Counted from the stretch's first letter, positions 52,532-61,443 are shown. The stretch is DNA of 64,000 nt from Pseudomonadales bacterium (GCA_024234165.1 JACKOP010000002.1:372001-436000), one strand, 5' to 3'. The notes: generated from the letters alone by a model not told the origin. Numbers and translations are program-made.

Positions 52532-55018
52532 TCAGACGGAATCACGCGCGCCACGCGCAGAACGGATCATCGACCACACCCGATGCGGCGAGGCCGGTGT
52601 CTCGCGCATCTGTACCCCGAGTGGCTCCAGCGCATCGTTGATCGCCAGCAGCACGGCTGCAGGGGTCGTATGAATCGCTCCTTCGCCACAACCCTTGGCA
52701 CCGAGCGGGGTGAACGGCGATGGTGTCTCGAGCGAGGTCTTCTCCGTCATCGGCACCTCGTTGATCGTAGGCACCAGATAATCCATGTAGGTCGACACCA
52801 GGGGCTGACCTTCGTCGCTGTAGACGTACTGCTCGAGCAGCGCTGCACCCACACCCTGCGCCACCCCGCCCTGGAGCTGGCCTTCCACGTTCGCCGGATT
52901 GAGCCGCACGCCGCAATCATCGGCAATCACGTATTTCAGGATCGCGGTCTTGCCGGTATCCGCATCGACTTCGACCATCACCACGTGGCAGCAATTTGCA
53001 GCCGTCAGGTAACTCTTGCAGCGCCCGTTCTCGTCGGGCATGGTGCGCCCCGGCGCCGTCCAGACGCTGGTTGCCGAGGCATTCGGCTCCATGCCCTCGG
53101 GCAGCAGGTCACTGCGCGCGAGCATCGCCCCGACCACCTGCGCCAGCGGGATCTGCGCGTGTGGCGTGGCACGCACGCTCGGTACGCCACCCATGTACAT
53201 GTCGCCGACGGGACGATCGGCTGGCGTCTCGCGTACCCGCAGCATGCCGTCCATCAGTTCGACCTGCTCGTAGGGCACCTGCAACAGCACCGAAGCCGCG
53301 CGGCAAAGCTTCTCGGTGATCTTCTGACACGCCCCGAGTATGGCACCCGTGATTGCCACCCCGAGGCGGCTGCCACCCTGCCCGAAATGCGGTGGTGCGT
53401 TGTCGGTGTCGGCGTACACCACGCGCACCGCGCTCATCTCGACGCTGAACCAGTCGGCAAGCAACTGGGCCGCCACCGTGTACTGGCCCTGGCCCTGCAG
53501 GTTGAAACCCACACGGGCCGTGACCTCGCCGAGCAGGTTGATGCCGATCGACACGCCCTCGGGAACACCCACACCGGGTACGCCGACGGTCGCGTAGGCG
53601 TTCCAGTCGAACACGCCCGGCTCGATGGTGCTCACCACGCTGATGCCGACGTAGCGACCCTCGGCCCGTGCGCGCTGCTGCACCGCACGCATTTCGGCGT
53701 AACCGGCCAGCGCGAGTGCCTTGTCGAGCGTTTCCTCGTATCTGCCGCTGTCGTACTCGTTACCGCTCGGAATCGTGTACGGGAACTGCTCGGGGCGAAT
53801 GTAGTTGCGACGGCGGAATTCGGCCGGGTCGACACCCAGCTCGCGCGCCGCCAGATCCATCATCGATTCGAGCACCAGATTGTGCGGGGGCGGGCCGTAG
53901 CCGCGATACGGATACGAAGGAGCCCGGTTGCTGCACACCACCTTGAAGTCGTACTCGGCAGCCTCGATGCGATAGCAGCCGGTGAACGCAGCGATCGGTT
54001 TGGCGACCGAAATCGTTCCATAACCCTCCGCGCCGGCGCCCTGGTCGTCGAGCAACTGGACGCGCAGCCCGGTCACGATACCGTCGGCGTTCACGGCCAG
54101 CCACGCCTCGTAGTAGCGGTCCCACGACTGACCACCACCGGCAAGCAGGTATTCCATGCGGTCTTCGATGTACTTCACCGGCCTGCCGCCAGCCTTGCGC
54201 GAGAGCAGAGCGGCGATATCGGTGCCGCGTGGCCCGCCCTTGCCGCCAAAACCACCGCCTTGCGGATGGCTCACGACGTTGATCCGGTTCGCCGGCACGC
54301 GCAGCGTGTGCGCACGCCCCAGCCCCATGAAGCTCGGCGTCTGGTACGAACCATGACAGGTCAGGCGGTCGTCGATCAGATCCCACTGACACACGCAGCC
54401 GAAGGTTTCGGTCGGGTTGGCACCGACGCGGTTCCAGCGGAATTTCGCGTTGAACACACGATCGGCGCTGGCGAACACGCCTGCAACGTCACCCCAGACG
54501 AAATCACGCTCGATGATCACGTTGCTGCCGTTCTCCTCGAACAGCAGCGCCGCTGAAGCGGCAAGTGCCGCGTGCGCATCGGGAACCGACGGCAGCAGCT
54601 CGTAGTCGACATCGATCAGCTCGCAGGCATCTTCGGCGATATAGCGACTGCTCGCCGCAACCGCCGCGACCGGTTCGCCGACGAAACGGGCCTTGTCGAC
54701 GGCAAGACTGTACGGGCCCCAGCCTTCGGGAGCGGTGCCCATCGGGTTGCACCAGCGCTGCATGTCCTCGCCGGTCAGTACCGCAGCCACACCGGCCAGC
54801 GCCTCGGCACGACTGGTATCGATACGCACGATGCGCGCATGCGGATGCGGGCTGCGCAGGATCGCGCAGTGCAGCATGTCGGGAAGCGTGAAATTGTCGA
54901 TGAACCGCGCGTGTCCGGTGACCAGCGAACGGTCCTCGATGCGCTCGACCTCGCGGCCGATGAAGCGTCGCTTGCTGGTCGGCAGCGCGTCGAATGATGT
55001 CGGGATGGCTGTCGTCAT
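52532..55018 (-). CDS. Molybdenum hydroxylase, large (Mo-binding) subunit
   Basis: 828-residue catalytic subunit of the xanthine dehydrogenase family, which hydroxylates C-H bonds with water or reduces the reverse way. It has GREVERIEDRSLVTGHARFIDN at the start, the QGGGFGGKGG pterin motif near residue 250 and the catalytic Glu in GAKGCGEGAI near residue 778. AGGAG lies before the ATG. It follows the 2Fe-2S subunit after 24 nt and the FAD subunit lies further upstream, the order seen in CO-dehydrogenase-like enzymes. Substrate unknown; it may be a CoA ester, given the neighbours. Confidence 0.92.
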   Translation of the reverse strand: MTTAIPTSFDALPTSKRRFIGREVERIEDRSLVTGHARFIDNFTLPDMLHCAILRSPHPHARIVRIDTSRAEALAGVAAVLTGEDMQRWCNPMGTAPEGWGPYSLAVDKARFVGEPVAAVAASSRYIAEDACELIDVDYELLPSVPDAHAALAASAALLFEENGSNVIIERDFVWGDVAGVFASADRVFNAKFRWNRVGANPTETFGCVCQWDLIDDRLTCHGSYQTPSFMGLGRAHTLRVPANRINVVSHPQGGGFGGKGGPRGTDIAALLSRKAGGRPVKYIEDRMEYLLAGGGQSWDRYYEAWLAVNADGIVTGLRVQLLDDQGAGAEGYGTISVAKPIAAFTGCYRIEAAEYDFKVVCSNRAPSYPYRGYGPPPHNLVLESMMDLAARELGVDPAEFRRRNYIRPEQFPYTIPSGNEYDSGRYEETLDKALALAGYAEMRAVQQRARAEGRYVGISVVSTIEPGVFDWNAYATVGVPGVGVPEGVSIGINLLGEVTARVGFNLQGQGQYTVAAQLLADWFSVEMSAVRVVYADTDNAPPHFGQGGSRLGVAITGAILGACQKITEKLCRAASVLLQVPYEQVELMDGMLRVRETPADRPVGDMYMGGVPSVRATPHAQIPLAQVVGAMLARSDLLPEGMEPNASATSVWTAPGRTMPDENGRCKSYLTAANCCHVVMVEVDADTGKTAILKYVIADDCGVRLNPANVEGQLQGGVAQGVGAALLEQYVYSDEGQPLVSTYMDYLVPTINEVPMTEKTSLETPSPFTPLGAKGCGEGAIHTTPAAVLLAINDALEPLGVQMRETPASPHRVWSMIRSARGARDSV

Positions 55019-55042
55019 GGCGTGTCTCCTGCGAGCCCGGAA

Positions 55043-55531
55043 TCAGCTGCTCTGACCGGCGCGCATCTTCTGCGCCGCGAGATGCACCGACTCCAGGATG
55101 CTCTGGTAACCCGTGCAACGGCAGATGTTGCCGCCGATCGCCTCGCGGATCTGCTCATCGCTCGGCTCCGTGGTGGTCTCCAGCAGTTCGACCGTGCTCA
55201 TCAGGAAGCCCGGCGTGCAGAAGCCGCACTGCAGCCCATGCCTTTCGATGAATGCCTGTTGCACCGGATGCAGGCCGTCAGCCCCGGCAAGACCTTCGAC
55301 GGTACGCAACTCCGCACCGTCTGCCTGCACCGCGAGCATCAGGCAACTGCGCACCGCCTCACCGTTCCTGATGATCGTGCACGCGCCACAGACCCCGTGT
55401 TCGCAGCCGACGTGCGTGCCGGTCAACCCCAGTTCGTGGCGCAGGAAATCGACCAGCGTCATGCGCGGCTCGACTTCCCGTTCGTACTCGCGTCCGTTCA
55501 CCGTCAGACGAACCCGCTGCCGTTGCGCCAT
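55043..55531 (-). CDS. Molybdenum hydroxylase, small 2Fe-2S subunit
   Basis: 162-residue electron-transfer subunit with two [2Fe-2S] sites: a plant-ferredoxin-type site in CEHGVCGACTIIRNGEAVRSC (residues about 45-65) and a helical site in CGFCTPG and CRCTG. The ATG at 55531 has GGAG 8-9 nt upstream. The neighbours are the FAD subunit (33 nt upstream) and the Mo subunit (24 nt downstream). It passes electrons from the molybdenum centre to FAD. Confidence 0.95.
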   Translation of the reverse strand: MAQRQRVRLTVNGREYEREVEPRMTLVDFLRHELGLTGTHVGCEHGVCGACTIIRNGEAVRSCLMLAVQADGAELRTVEGLAGADGLHPVQQAFIERHGLQCGFCTPGFLMSTVELLETTTEPSDEQIREAIGGNICRCTGYQSILESVHLAAQKMRAGQSS

Positions 55532-55564
55532 GGTGCGATATCTCCGTTGTGTATTGCCCGCCAA

Positions 55565-56443
55565 TCAGCCGCGTGCGCGTGGCTGTGCCTCTGCAAGCCC
55601 GCGTGCCACCACCACCGACACCAGATGGCGGCGGAAGTCCGCCGAAGCGTGTACGTCGGCGATCGGCTCCTCGACCTCGGCAGCTCCGGCCAGCCCGGCC
55701 TCGCGATACAGTGCCTCGGTCGGTGCCTGCCCGCGCAGCACCTGCTCTGCCGTCGCGAGGCGCGTCGCCGTCGCGTTGACGCCGAACACGACGACCCGTG
55801 AATCCGCGATCCGCCCGCCGGAAAGCGACAGCAGCACCGCCGCGCCGGCCAGTGCAAAATCACCCTTGCGGCGCGAAATCTCGTGGAACGACCAGCCGGT
55901 GCCTGCTGCAAGTACCGGCATGCGCACTTCGGTCAGGATCTCGGTCGACGACAGATCGGTGGTCAGGTAAGTCACGAAGAAGTCACGCGCTGCGATCACG
56001 CGCTCGCCGTCCGGTCCGACCGCCTTCATCTGCATGTCGAGCGCGATCGCGGCGGCGGGATATTCGGCTGCCGGATCGGCGTTCGCAAAGGACCCACCCA
56101 CGGTACCCTGGCTGCGGATCGGCAGATGCCCGACGTTCATCGTCGCAGCGTGGAACAGCGGCTGCTGTGCGCGGATCAGCTCCGACTCCTCGGCTGCACG
56201 CTTGCTGGTCATCGCTCCGATCGCGATCGTTCCACCCTCGTCACGGATGTAATCCAGTGCGGAGAGCTTGCGCAGGTCGACCAGCACGTCCGGTCGCGCG
56301 ACGCGCAGGCTCAGCATCGGCATCAGGCTCTGCCCGCCCGCCAGGATCTTGGCTTCGACACCCTCGTCGTCGAACTTTGCAAGCAGCGCAACCGCTTCGG
56401 CCAGTGAATCGGGTGCGTAATAATCAAACGGTGCCGGCTTCAT
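55565..56443 (-). CDS. Molybdenum hydroxylase, FAD-binding medium subunit
   Basis: 292-residue subunit with the FAD-binding motifs LAGGQSLMPMLSLR and TVGGSFANADPAAEYPAA of the xanthine dehydrogenase and CoxM family. The ATG at 56443 opens the family's usual N-terminus KPAPFDYY; the in-frame extension to 56518 has no likeness. First gene of the leftward FAD - 2Fe-2S - Mo - synthetase unit, divergent from the nitronate-monooxygenase-like gene. It passes electrons to the final acceptor. Confidence 0.93.
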   Translation of the reverse strand: MKPAPFDYYAPDSLAEAVALLAKFDDEGVEAKILAGGQSLMPMLSLRVARPDVLVDLRKLSALDYIRDEGGTIAIGAMTSKRAAEESELIRAQQPLFHAATMNVGHLPIRSQGTVGGSFANADPAAEYPAAAIALDMQMKAVGPDGERVIAARDFFVTYLTTDLSSTEILTEVRMPVLAAGTGWSFHEISRRKGDFALAGAAVLLSLSGGRIADSRVVVFGVNATATRLATAEQVLRGQAPTEALYREAGLAGAAEVEEPIADVHASADFRRHLVSVVVARGLAEAQPRARG

Positions 56444-56532
56444 CGCGATTACCCACTGATGGCTGTGACGGCGCAACTGAAGCCGGCATTCTAAGTGCAT
56501 GCCCCTGTCGTCCACCACCTCCCACGCATCAA

Positions 56533-56566
56533 ATCAGGACGATGGAGTCTCATATCCGGACAACCC
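56533..56566. promoter_or_regulatory. Shared motif CAWATCCGGACAMYCC, copy 3 (Mo hydroxylase / NMO)
   Basis: CATATCCGGACAACCC at 56551-56566. A degenerate copy, AAATCAGGACGATGG, places ATCAGGAC 21 bp earlier at 56533. It is about 108 bp upstream of the leftward Mo-hydroxylase operon and 95 bp upstream of the rightward oxidoreductase. All three copies point the same way relative to the leftward genes. Confidence 0.65.
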
Positions 56567-56661
56567 ACCGCAACACGCCGACGCCTGGTTCCCTTTGCCC
56601 GGCCCACGCAGTAAATTTCCGCTCCTGAAAAAACCGTCAATCACCCTGTGGGGCAACCGTC

Positions 56662-57762
56662 ATGCGCAATCCCTTGCATACCAAACTCTGTGACCGGCTC
56701 GACATCGAATATCCGGTCGTCGCATTCACCCACTGCAAGGACGTCGCCGTCGCAGTGATCAATGCCGGTGGTTTTGCGGTACTCGGCGAAGCGATGCATA
56801 CGCCGGATCAGATCGCAGCCGACATCAAGTGGATCCGTGACCGCATCGGTGGCAAGCGTTTCGGCATCGATCTGGTGCTGCCGGCTTCGGTGCCCGAGGA
56901 AAAGACGCTCGATGAACTCTACGCGATGATTCCGCGCGCACAGCGCGAATACACCGACATGATCATCAAGAAATACGACGTGCCGAAGCCGAAGCAGAAG
57001 CTCGAGATCAACGACTGGGGCGGACTCGACCAGTCGCGCGCGCTGAAGCAGCTCGAGGTGCTGTTCGACGAGCGTGTGCCGGTGATCGCCTCGGGCCTTG
57101 GCTCACCGGAGTTCATGCTGAAGAAGGCGCATGACATGGGCATCCAGGTGTGGGGACTGGTCGGCAAGCCACGCCAGGCGAAGAAGCAGATTGCTGCAGG
57201 TACCGACACGATCATCGCCCAGGGCTACGACGCCGCCGGTCATACCGGCAACATCGGCACGTTTTCGATCGTGCCGCAGGTGGTCGACGTCGCCCGCGCA
57301 GCCGGCATCCCGATCCTTGCGGCTGGCGGCGTGACCACCGGTCGTCATCTCGCCGCTGCGCTGGCGCTCGGCGCGGACGGCGTCTGGACCGGTTCGCTGT
57401 GGCTGGCGTCGCGCGAATCCGACGTCGCGTTGCCGATGAAGGAAAAGCTGATCGAATCGACCGCGGACGATACCTCGTACTCCGACTGCATCTCGGGCTA
57501 CACCATGCGCACGATCCGTTGCCCATGGCACGTCGAGTGGGCGCGCGAAGACGCACCGCGTGCGCTGAAGCCGCCGTTGCAGATGTTGCTCTCGAACGAA
57601 TACATCACGGGCGCCAACGACTACCAGCGCAAGGACCTGATGACCGAGGCTGCCGGCCAGGGCATCGACTACGTGACCGAGATGAAGCCCGCGCGCCAGA
57701 TCCTCTCCGATATGGTCGAGGAAGCGCTGGACGTGTTCGATCGTTTCTCGAGCGATGACTGA
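56662..57762 (+). CDS. Nitronate-monooxygenase-family FMN oxidoreductase
   Basis: 366-residue TIM-barrel FMN protein of the nitronate monooxygenase family. It has CDRLDIEYPVVAFTHCKDVAVAVINAGGFAVLG near the N-terminus, the conserved His in GYDAAGHTGNIG and the FMN-phosphate region ILAAGGVTTGRHLAAALALGADGVWTGS. The opening sequence resembles the subgroup that includes IpdC of steroid degradation, which acts on a bicyclic CoA ester. The true substrate is unknown. The end overlaps the next gene by 8 nt. Divergent from the Mo-hydroxylase operon. Confidence 0.85.
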   Translation: MRNPLHTKLCDRLDIEYPVVAFTHCKDVAVAVINAGGFAVLGEAMHTPDQIAADIKWIRDRIGGKRFGIDLVLPASVPEEKTLDELYAMIPRAQREYTDMIIKKYDVPKPKQKLEINDWGGLDQSRALKQLEVLFDERVPVIASGLGSPEFMLKKAHDMGIQVWGLVGKPRQAKKQIAAGTDTIIAQGYDAAGHTGNIGTFSIVPQVVDVARAAGIPILAAGGVTTGRHLAAALALGADGVWTGSLWLASRESDVALPMKEKLIESTADDTSYSDCISGYTMRTIRCPWHVEWAREDAPRALKPPLQMLLSNEYITGANDYQRKDLMTEAAGQGIDYVTEMKPARQILSDMVEEALDVFDRFSSDD

Positions 57763-58030
57763 TCCGCTGGCAGAAGGCGTCGACTTTCGCGCGGGATTCG
57801 ATCCCGCGCTGGCTGGTCGGCGCGCCGAATGCGACGGTGGCGCGGCGTTGGCCGGCACGCGTTATGCGGGCCGGCAGTTCTTTGCAGGCACGCTCACCGG
57901 CGATTACCGCGACTACGGTGAATTCCCGTGGCGCTGGTATCTGATGAGTTCGCTGACCAAGGCACCACCGGGATACCCGCACGAGGCCGTGTGGTGCGAT
58001 GCCGGCAGTACCGAGTTCGACGAGGACTGA
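57755..58030 (+). CDS. Small acidic protein of unknown function
   Basis: 91-residue protein overlapping the upstream oxidoreductase gene by 8 nt, so translation is coupled. It has 14 acidic residues, an aromatic-rich middle (DYRDYGEFPWRWYLM) and two Cys. I do not recognise a family. The overlap, and EtfB lying 96 nt downstream, suggest a helper subunit or conserved small partner of the NMO-family protein. No signal peptide or membrane segment. Confidence 0.65.
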   Translation: MTDPLAEGVDFRAGFDPALAGRRAECDGGAALAGTRYAGRQFFAGTLTGDYRDYGEFPWRWYLMSSLTKAPPGYPHEAVWCDAGSTEFDED

Positions 58031-58082
58031 ACCCCGGCCGGAACCCGCTCGAGGCACCGGTCGTCAACCTTTGAACCACGAA

Positions 58083-58100
58083 TCCCGCACTCAGGCGGGA
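58083..58100. repeat. Stem-loop before etfB
   Basis: TCCCGC (58083-58088) and GCGGGA (58095-58100) form a 6-bp stem with a 6-nt loop. No T run follows, so it is not a clear terminator. Confidence 0.35.
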
Positions 58101-58126
58101 GCGCCGATGAAAGACAGGAGCAGTAC

Positions 58127-58924
58127 ATGCGTATCGTCGTCTGCATCAAGGAAGTGCTCGATCCCGCAGCAGTCAACAACTACGTGCTGGCCGGCAACCT
58201 GAAGATCGCCGGCGACGGCAAGACGCTGGACGTATCGGCAATCCCGCGCCTGATCAATGCCTACGACGAGCAGGCCATGGAAGCCGCCTTGCGCCTGCGT
58301 GACGCCGGCGCCGACTGTCGCATCACCGCAGTTTCGATCGGCCGTGATCTGCACGATCCGCTGAAGCACTGCGCCGCACTCGGCGCCGACGAGATCGTCG
58401 CGATCGACGCCGATCCGGCCGCACTCGACCACCACGTGGTGGCCAACGTGCTTGCGGCCTACATCCGCAACAGTGGCGGCGCAGATCTGGTGCTGTGCGG
58501 ACGCCAGGCATCCGACGATGACCAGGGCGTGGTGGCCGCCCTGCTCGGCGAACAGCTCGGCATGCCGATCGCACCGATCGCGCGTGCCATCGCGTTCGAG
58601 AACGGCAGGCTGCGCGTCACGCGCGTGACCCCGGACGGCGACGAGGTCGTCGAAGCCGCGCCACCGGCGGTCGTGACCATCAGCAACGAGCTTGGCGAGC
58701 CACGCTTCCCGAGCGCGCGCGACAAGATGGCAGCACGCAAGAAGCAGCCGGAACAGATCGCACTGTCTTCGCTGGGACTGCCTGCAGAAGCGCTGCAGCC
58801 GCGCGTGCAGTTGATCAAGCAGTACGTGCCGGAAGTGCAGGGACACTGCGAATTCATCGACGGCACGCCGGCCGAGGTGGCCGCCCGGCTGTTCGAGAAG
58901 CTGCGCGCCGACAAGTTGATCTGA
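58127..58924 (+). CDS. etfB: Electron transfer flavoprotein beta subunit
   Basis: 265-residue EtfB/FixA-type subunit that receives electrons from acyl-CoA-type dehydrogenases together with EtfA. It starts MRIVVCIKEVLDP and has INAYDEQAMEAALRLRD, the adenine-nucleotide segment VLCGRQASDDDQGVV, and an SARDKMAARKK recognition-loop-like region. AGGAG lies before the ATG. No etfA is present on either side within the window, which is unusual. It is in the same direction as the NMO-family gene and the small protein. Confidence 0.92.
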   Translation: MRIVVCIKEVLDPAAVNNYVLAGNLKIAGDGKTLDVSAIPRLINAYDEQAMEAALRLRDAGADCRITAVSIGRDLHDPLKHCAALGADEIVAIDADPAALDHHVVANVLAAYIRNSGGADLVLCGRQASDDDQGVVAALLGEQLGMPIAPIARAIAFENGRLRVTRVTPDGDEVVEAAPPAVVTISNELGEPRFPSARDKMAARKKQPEQIALSSLGLPAEALQPRVQLIKQYVPEVQGHCEFIDGTPAEVAARLFEKLRADKLI

Positions 58925-58928
58925 GGAT

Positions 58929-59735
58929 TCACGTACCTGCCGCATCGCGCAGGCTGAAGATCTGCTCGCGCAGCCTGTCGCGGGCCGGCGTGCTGCGCAG
59001 CGCCGCAAGCTGTTCCTCGGCAAGCCGCAACGTCTGCAGGGCATCGGCATCCCGACCGTTCAGCAGCAGCAAGCGGGCAAACTCCACCTGCCATGCGGGC
59101 CCGTGGTGCAATGCGTCACCGAGCTCTTCCCAGCGGGCGAGTGCACCATCCGGCCTGCCACGCCGGCGCTCGATCGTGACCGCAAGCTTCTGCAGCGAGA
59201 CGACCTCGCCCAGCCGTGCCAGCCCCGCGTCCAGCACGCGCAGTGCCTGCACGGGGTCCTCGTGCTGCACCAGACGCGCTGCGGCGAGATAGTCCCCCGG
59301 ATTCGGTGCCACAGCGAGGCTGAAATAGGCTTCGTAATCCTGCAGTGCAGCGCCTGTCTGGCCCATTGCGCCGAATGTGCGGGCCCGCTGCAGCAGAGCC
59401 ATGAAGTCCCGTGGCTCACGCTGCAACCAGCGGTCCAGTGCGAGCCGTGCCTCGTCGAGACGACCGCGGCGCAGCTGCAGCACCCCGAGTTCGAAGTCGA
59501 TCGCCCCCGGGTCAGCGAGCGTGCGTGCCTGCTCGAGGTCCGTCAGCGCCTCGTCGAACATTCCTTCGTGCGAAAGCAATGCAGCACGGCGGATACGCAG
59601 TGCCTGCGAGGCCGGGTTGGTGGCAATGAGCTGATCGAGCACCATCAGGCTCGCGTGCGCTCCGGGGTGTGCGTGCAGTGCGCACGCAACAAGCCACAGG
59701 GCCAGCACTGCAATGCACTTGCCGACCCGCAGCAT
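58929..59735 (-). CDS. Secreted or lipid-anchored TPR-repeat protein
   Basis: 268-residue protein with an N-terminal export signal: MLRVGKCIAVLALWLVACALHAHPG. LVAC fits a lipobox, so it may be a lipoprotein; cleavage after LHA is the alternative. The rest is helix-turn-helix repeats of the TPR type (for example ALRIRRAALLSHEGMFDEALTDLEQA and LDEARLALDRWLQREPRDFMALL). The ATG at 59735 begins 11 nt after the phosphatase stop. TPR proteins hold partners; here the partner is probably the phosphatase encoded upstream. Confidence 0.8.
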   Translation of the reverse strand: MLRVGKCIAVLALWLVACALHAHPGAHASLMVLDQLIATNPASQALRIRRAALLSHEGMFDEALTDLEQARTLADPGAIDFELGVLQLRRGRLDEARLALDRWLQREPRDFMALLQRARTFGAMGQTGAALQDYEAYFSLAVAPNPGDYLAAARLVQHEDPVQALRVLDAGLARLGEVVSLQKLAVTIERRRGRPDGALARWEELGDALHHGPAWQVEFARLLLLNGRDADALQTLRLAEEQLAALRSTPARDRLREQIFSLRDAAGT

Positions 59736-59746
59736 CACACCGCCAC

Positions 59747-61327
59747 TCAACGTTCGATCACGAACCAGTCGAGCACTTCGCCATGCTGGTCGACCAGGCG
59801 CGAGGTCAGCTTGTTGCGATCGACGTCGAGGACTACGGCTCCAGTACGTGCGATGCCGTGCGGACGGTAGCCCTGCGGTCCGGTTTCGAAGCGCCGGTGC
59901 GCCGGATGTGTCAGCCACTCTTCAGAGGTACACATCAGATGATGGCCAGGTTGGCACGGATTTTCGCGATCGGCCTGTCCGGCATTGCCGGCAACCGTAT
60001 AGACCACCTTGTCGTCACGGCCACTGCCCGGACTGATCTGTCGATACGCCTCGTCGTTCTGTCCGATCGCCGGCTCCCCGGCCTGGTTCAGCTCCGCGTG
60101 TCGTGCGGCGTCAAAGCTCGTCGATTTGCCCTGGTGCCCATGCAGATACCAGGAGCGCTCGTACGAGTGGGCGTGGCCACTGAAAACGACGTCGACACCG
60201 TGCGCCTCGAACACCGGACCAAAGGTCTGGCGCATGTCGATTTCGGCCTGTTCCGCGTCCGAGTCGTGGTGCACGCCCTTGGAATACGGCGGGTGATGGA
60301 AGATCACGATCGTCCAGTCGCTGTCGTTGGCTTCCAGGTCATTGACCAGCCACTGGCGCATCGCTTCGCGCTGGGCGGGATCGCGATTCGAGAGTTGCGA
60401 GTCCAGGCTGACGACATGGATGTTGGCGTGGTCGAACGAATAGTACTGTTCGGTGCCGCTCGGCACCCCGCCGAGTTCGGCGCGCGTCGGCAGGTTGAAG
60501 ATCGACAGGTACGGCATGCCTCCGGGATCGGGTCCGTCTCCGTCACTGTCGTAGCTGGCAGGATCGGTCGACTCGCTGGTGCCTCCCATCGTTCTGTAGA
60601 CGGGGCCGGCTGCACATCGAGGCATTGGTGCAAACTGGCATACGTCGACACGTCCCTGCCCCATCTCGTGGTTACCGATCGTCGGCCAGGTCGCGACGCC
60701 ACGCATGATCTGCGGGTAGATGCCGAAGAACGCCTTTTCCCACTGCTCGTCCGAGCCATCCAGATAGGCGTTGTCTCCAAGCAGCAGCAGCAGGTCGGTG
60801 GCCTCCCCTGCACCTTCGCCGGCAATGAAACTGCGAACACCATTGGCAACCGCCATGGCGGTCGTATCCTCGCGTGCGGTGCCACCGTCGAGCTCTGCAG
60901 CTGCGGTGCCGGAGTCGCCGAGCAGCAGAATCCGTGTGTTGCCGTCGGCAGGCAGGTCACCGCGCTTCGGTGCCGTACGAAAATGTTGCGTCGCCGGCGC
61001 CGTACCGACGTCGCCAAGCGCGTAGTAGTAGACCGTATCGGGCTGCAGGCCACTCAACGCCGCTTCGATATGTCCACCTTCCTCGTGCGCATCCACGCGC
61101 ACGCCCAGTCGGTCCGGCTGCGTACCGAAGCACACCACGCGGGATTCGCCCCGCCAGCGGACCAGCGCGCCCGAGTCCGACACCTGCTGCAGGAACAGCC
61201 GCGATGGCTGCTCCCCCGAACCGGAACCGCTGCAGGCAGCGGCTGCGGCGCCGGTTCCGGCACCCTGTTGCTGCACACAGCCTGCCAGAAGCACGGGCAA
61301 AATCACCAGGATCAGACGGCCCCACAT
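59747..61327 (-). CDS. Metallophosphoesterase lipoprotein, purple-acid-phosphatase-like
   Basis: 526-residue exported protein. The lipobox LLAGC near residue 17 marks a lipoprotein. A fibronectin-like N-terminal domain is followed by the metal-binding blocks LLGDSG, LLLGDNAYLDGSDEQW, TIGNHEMG, VIFHHPPYS and FSGHAHSYERS in the correct order. It should hydrolyse phosphate esters at the cell envelope. It is followed by the TPR gene after 11 nt. ATG start. There is no link to the CoA cluster other than position. Confidence 0.9.
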   Translation of the reverse strand: MWGRLILVILPVLLAGCVQQQGAGTGAAAAACSGSGSGEQPSRLFLQQVSDSGALVRWRGESRVVCFGTQPDRLGVRVDAHEEGGHIEAALSGLQPDTVYYYALGDVGTAPATQHFRTAPKRGDLPADGNTRILLLGDSGTAAAELDGGTAREDTTAMAVANGVRSFIAGEGAGEATDLLLLLGDNAYLDGSDEQWEKAFFGIYPQIMRGVATWPTIGNHEMGQGRVDVCQFAPMPRCAAGPVYRTMGGTSESTDPASYDSDGDGPDPGGMPYLSIFNLPTRAELGGVPSGTEQYYSFDHANIHVVSLDSQLSNRDPAQREAMRQWLVNDLEANDSDWTIVIFHHPPYSKGVHHDSDAEQAEIDMRQTFGPVFEAHGVDVVFSGHAHSYERSWYLHGHQGKSTSFDAARHAELNQAGEPAIGQNDEAYRQISPGSGRDDKVVYTVAGNAGQADRENPCQPGHHLMCTSEEWLTHPAHRRFETGPQGYRPHGIARTGAVVLDVDRNKLTSRLVDQHGEVLDWFVIER

Positions 61328-61443
61328 ACGCTTGTCCCCGCTTCTGTCACCTCAGACGCGACCGGAAGGCAGTCCGGTCACGATTCGGGTTCGACCGGTG
61401 CTGCGACAAAGCGGCGCCGCGCAGACCCGATCCGCAGGATCTC

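Noticed and set aside
50996..54556. A 1186-codon open frame on the plus strand
   Set aside because: It lies opposite the acyl-CoA synthetase and Mo-hydroxylase genes, has biased His/Arg-rich sequence and no family likeness; an artefact of high GC.
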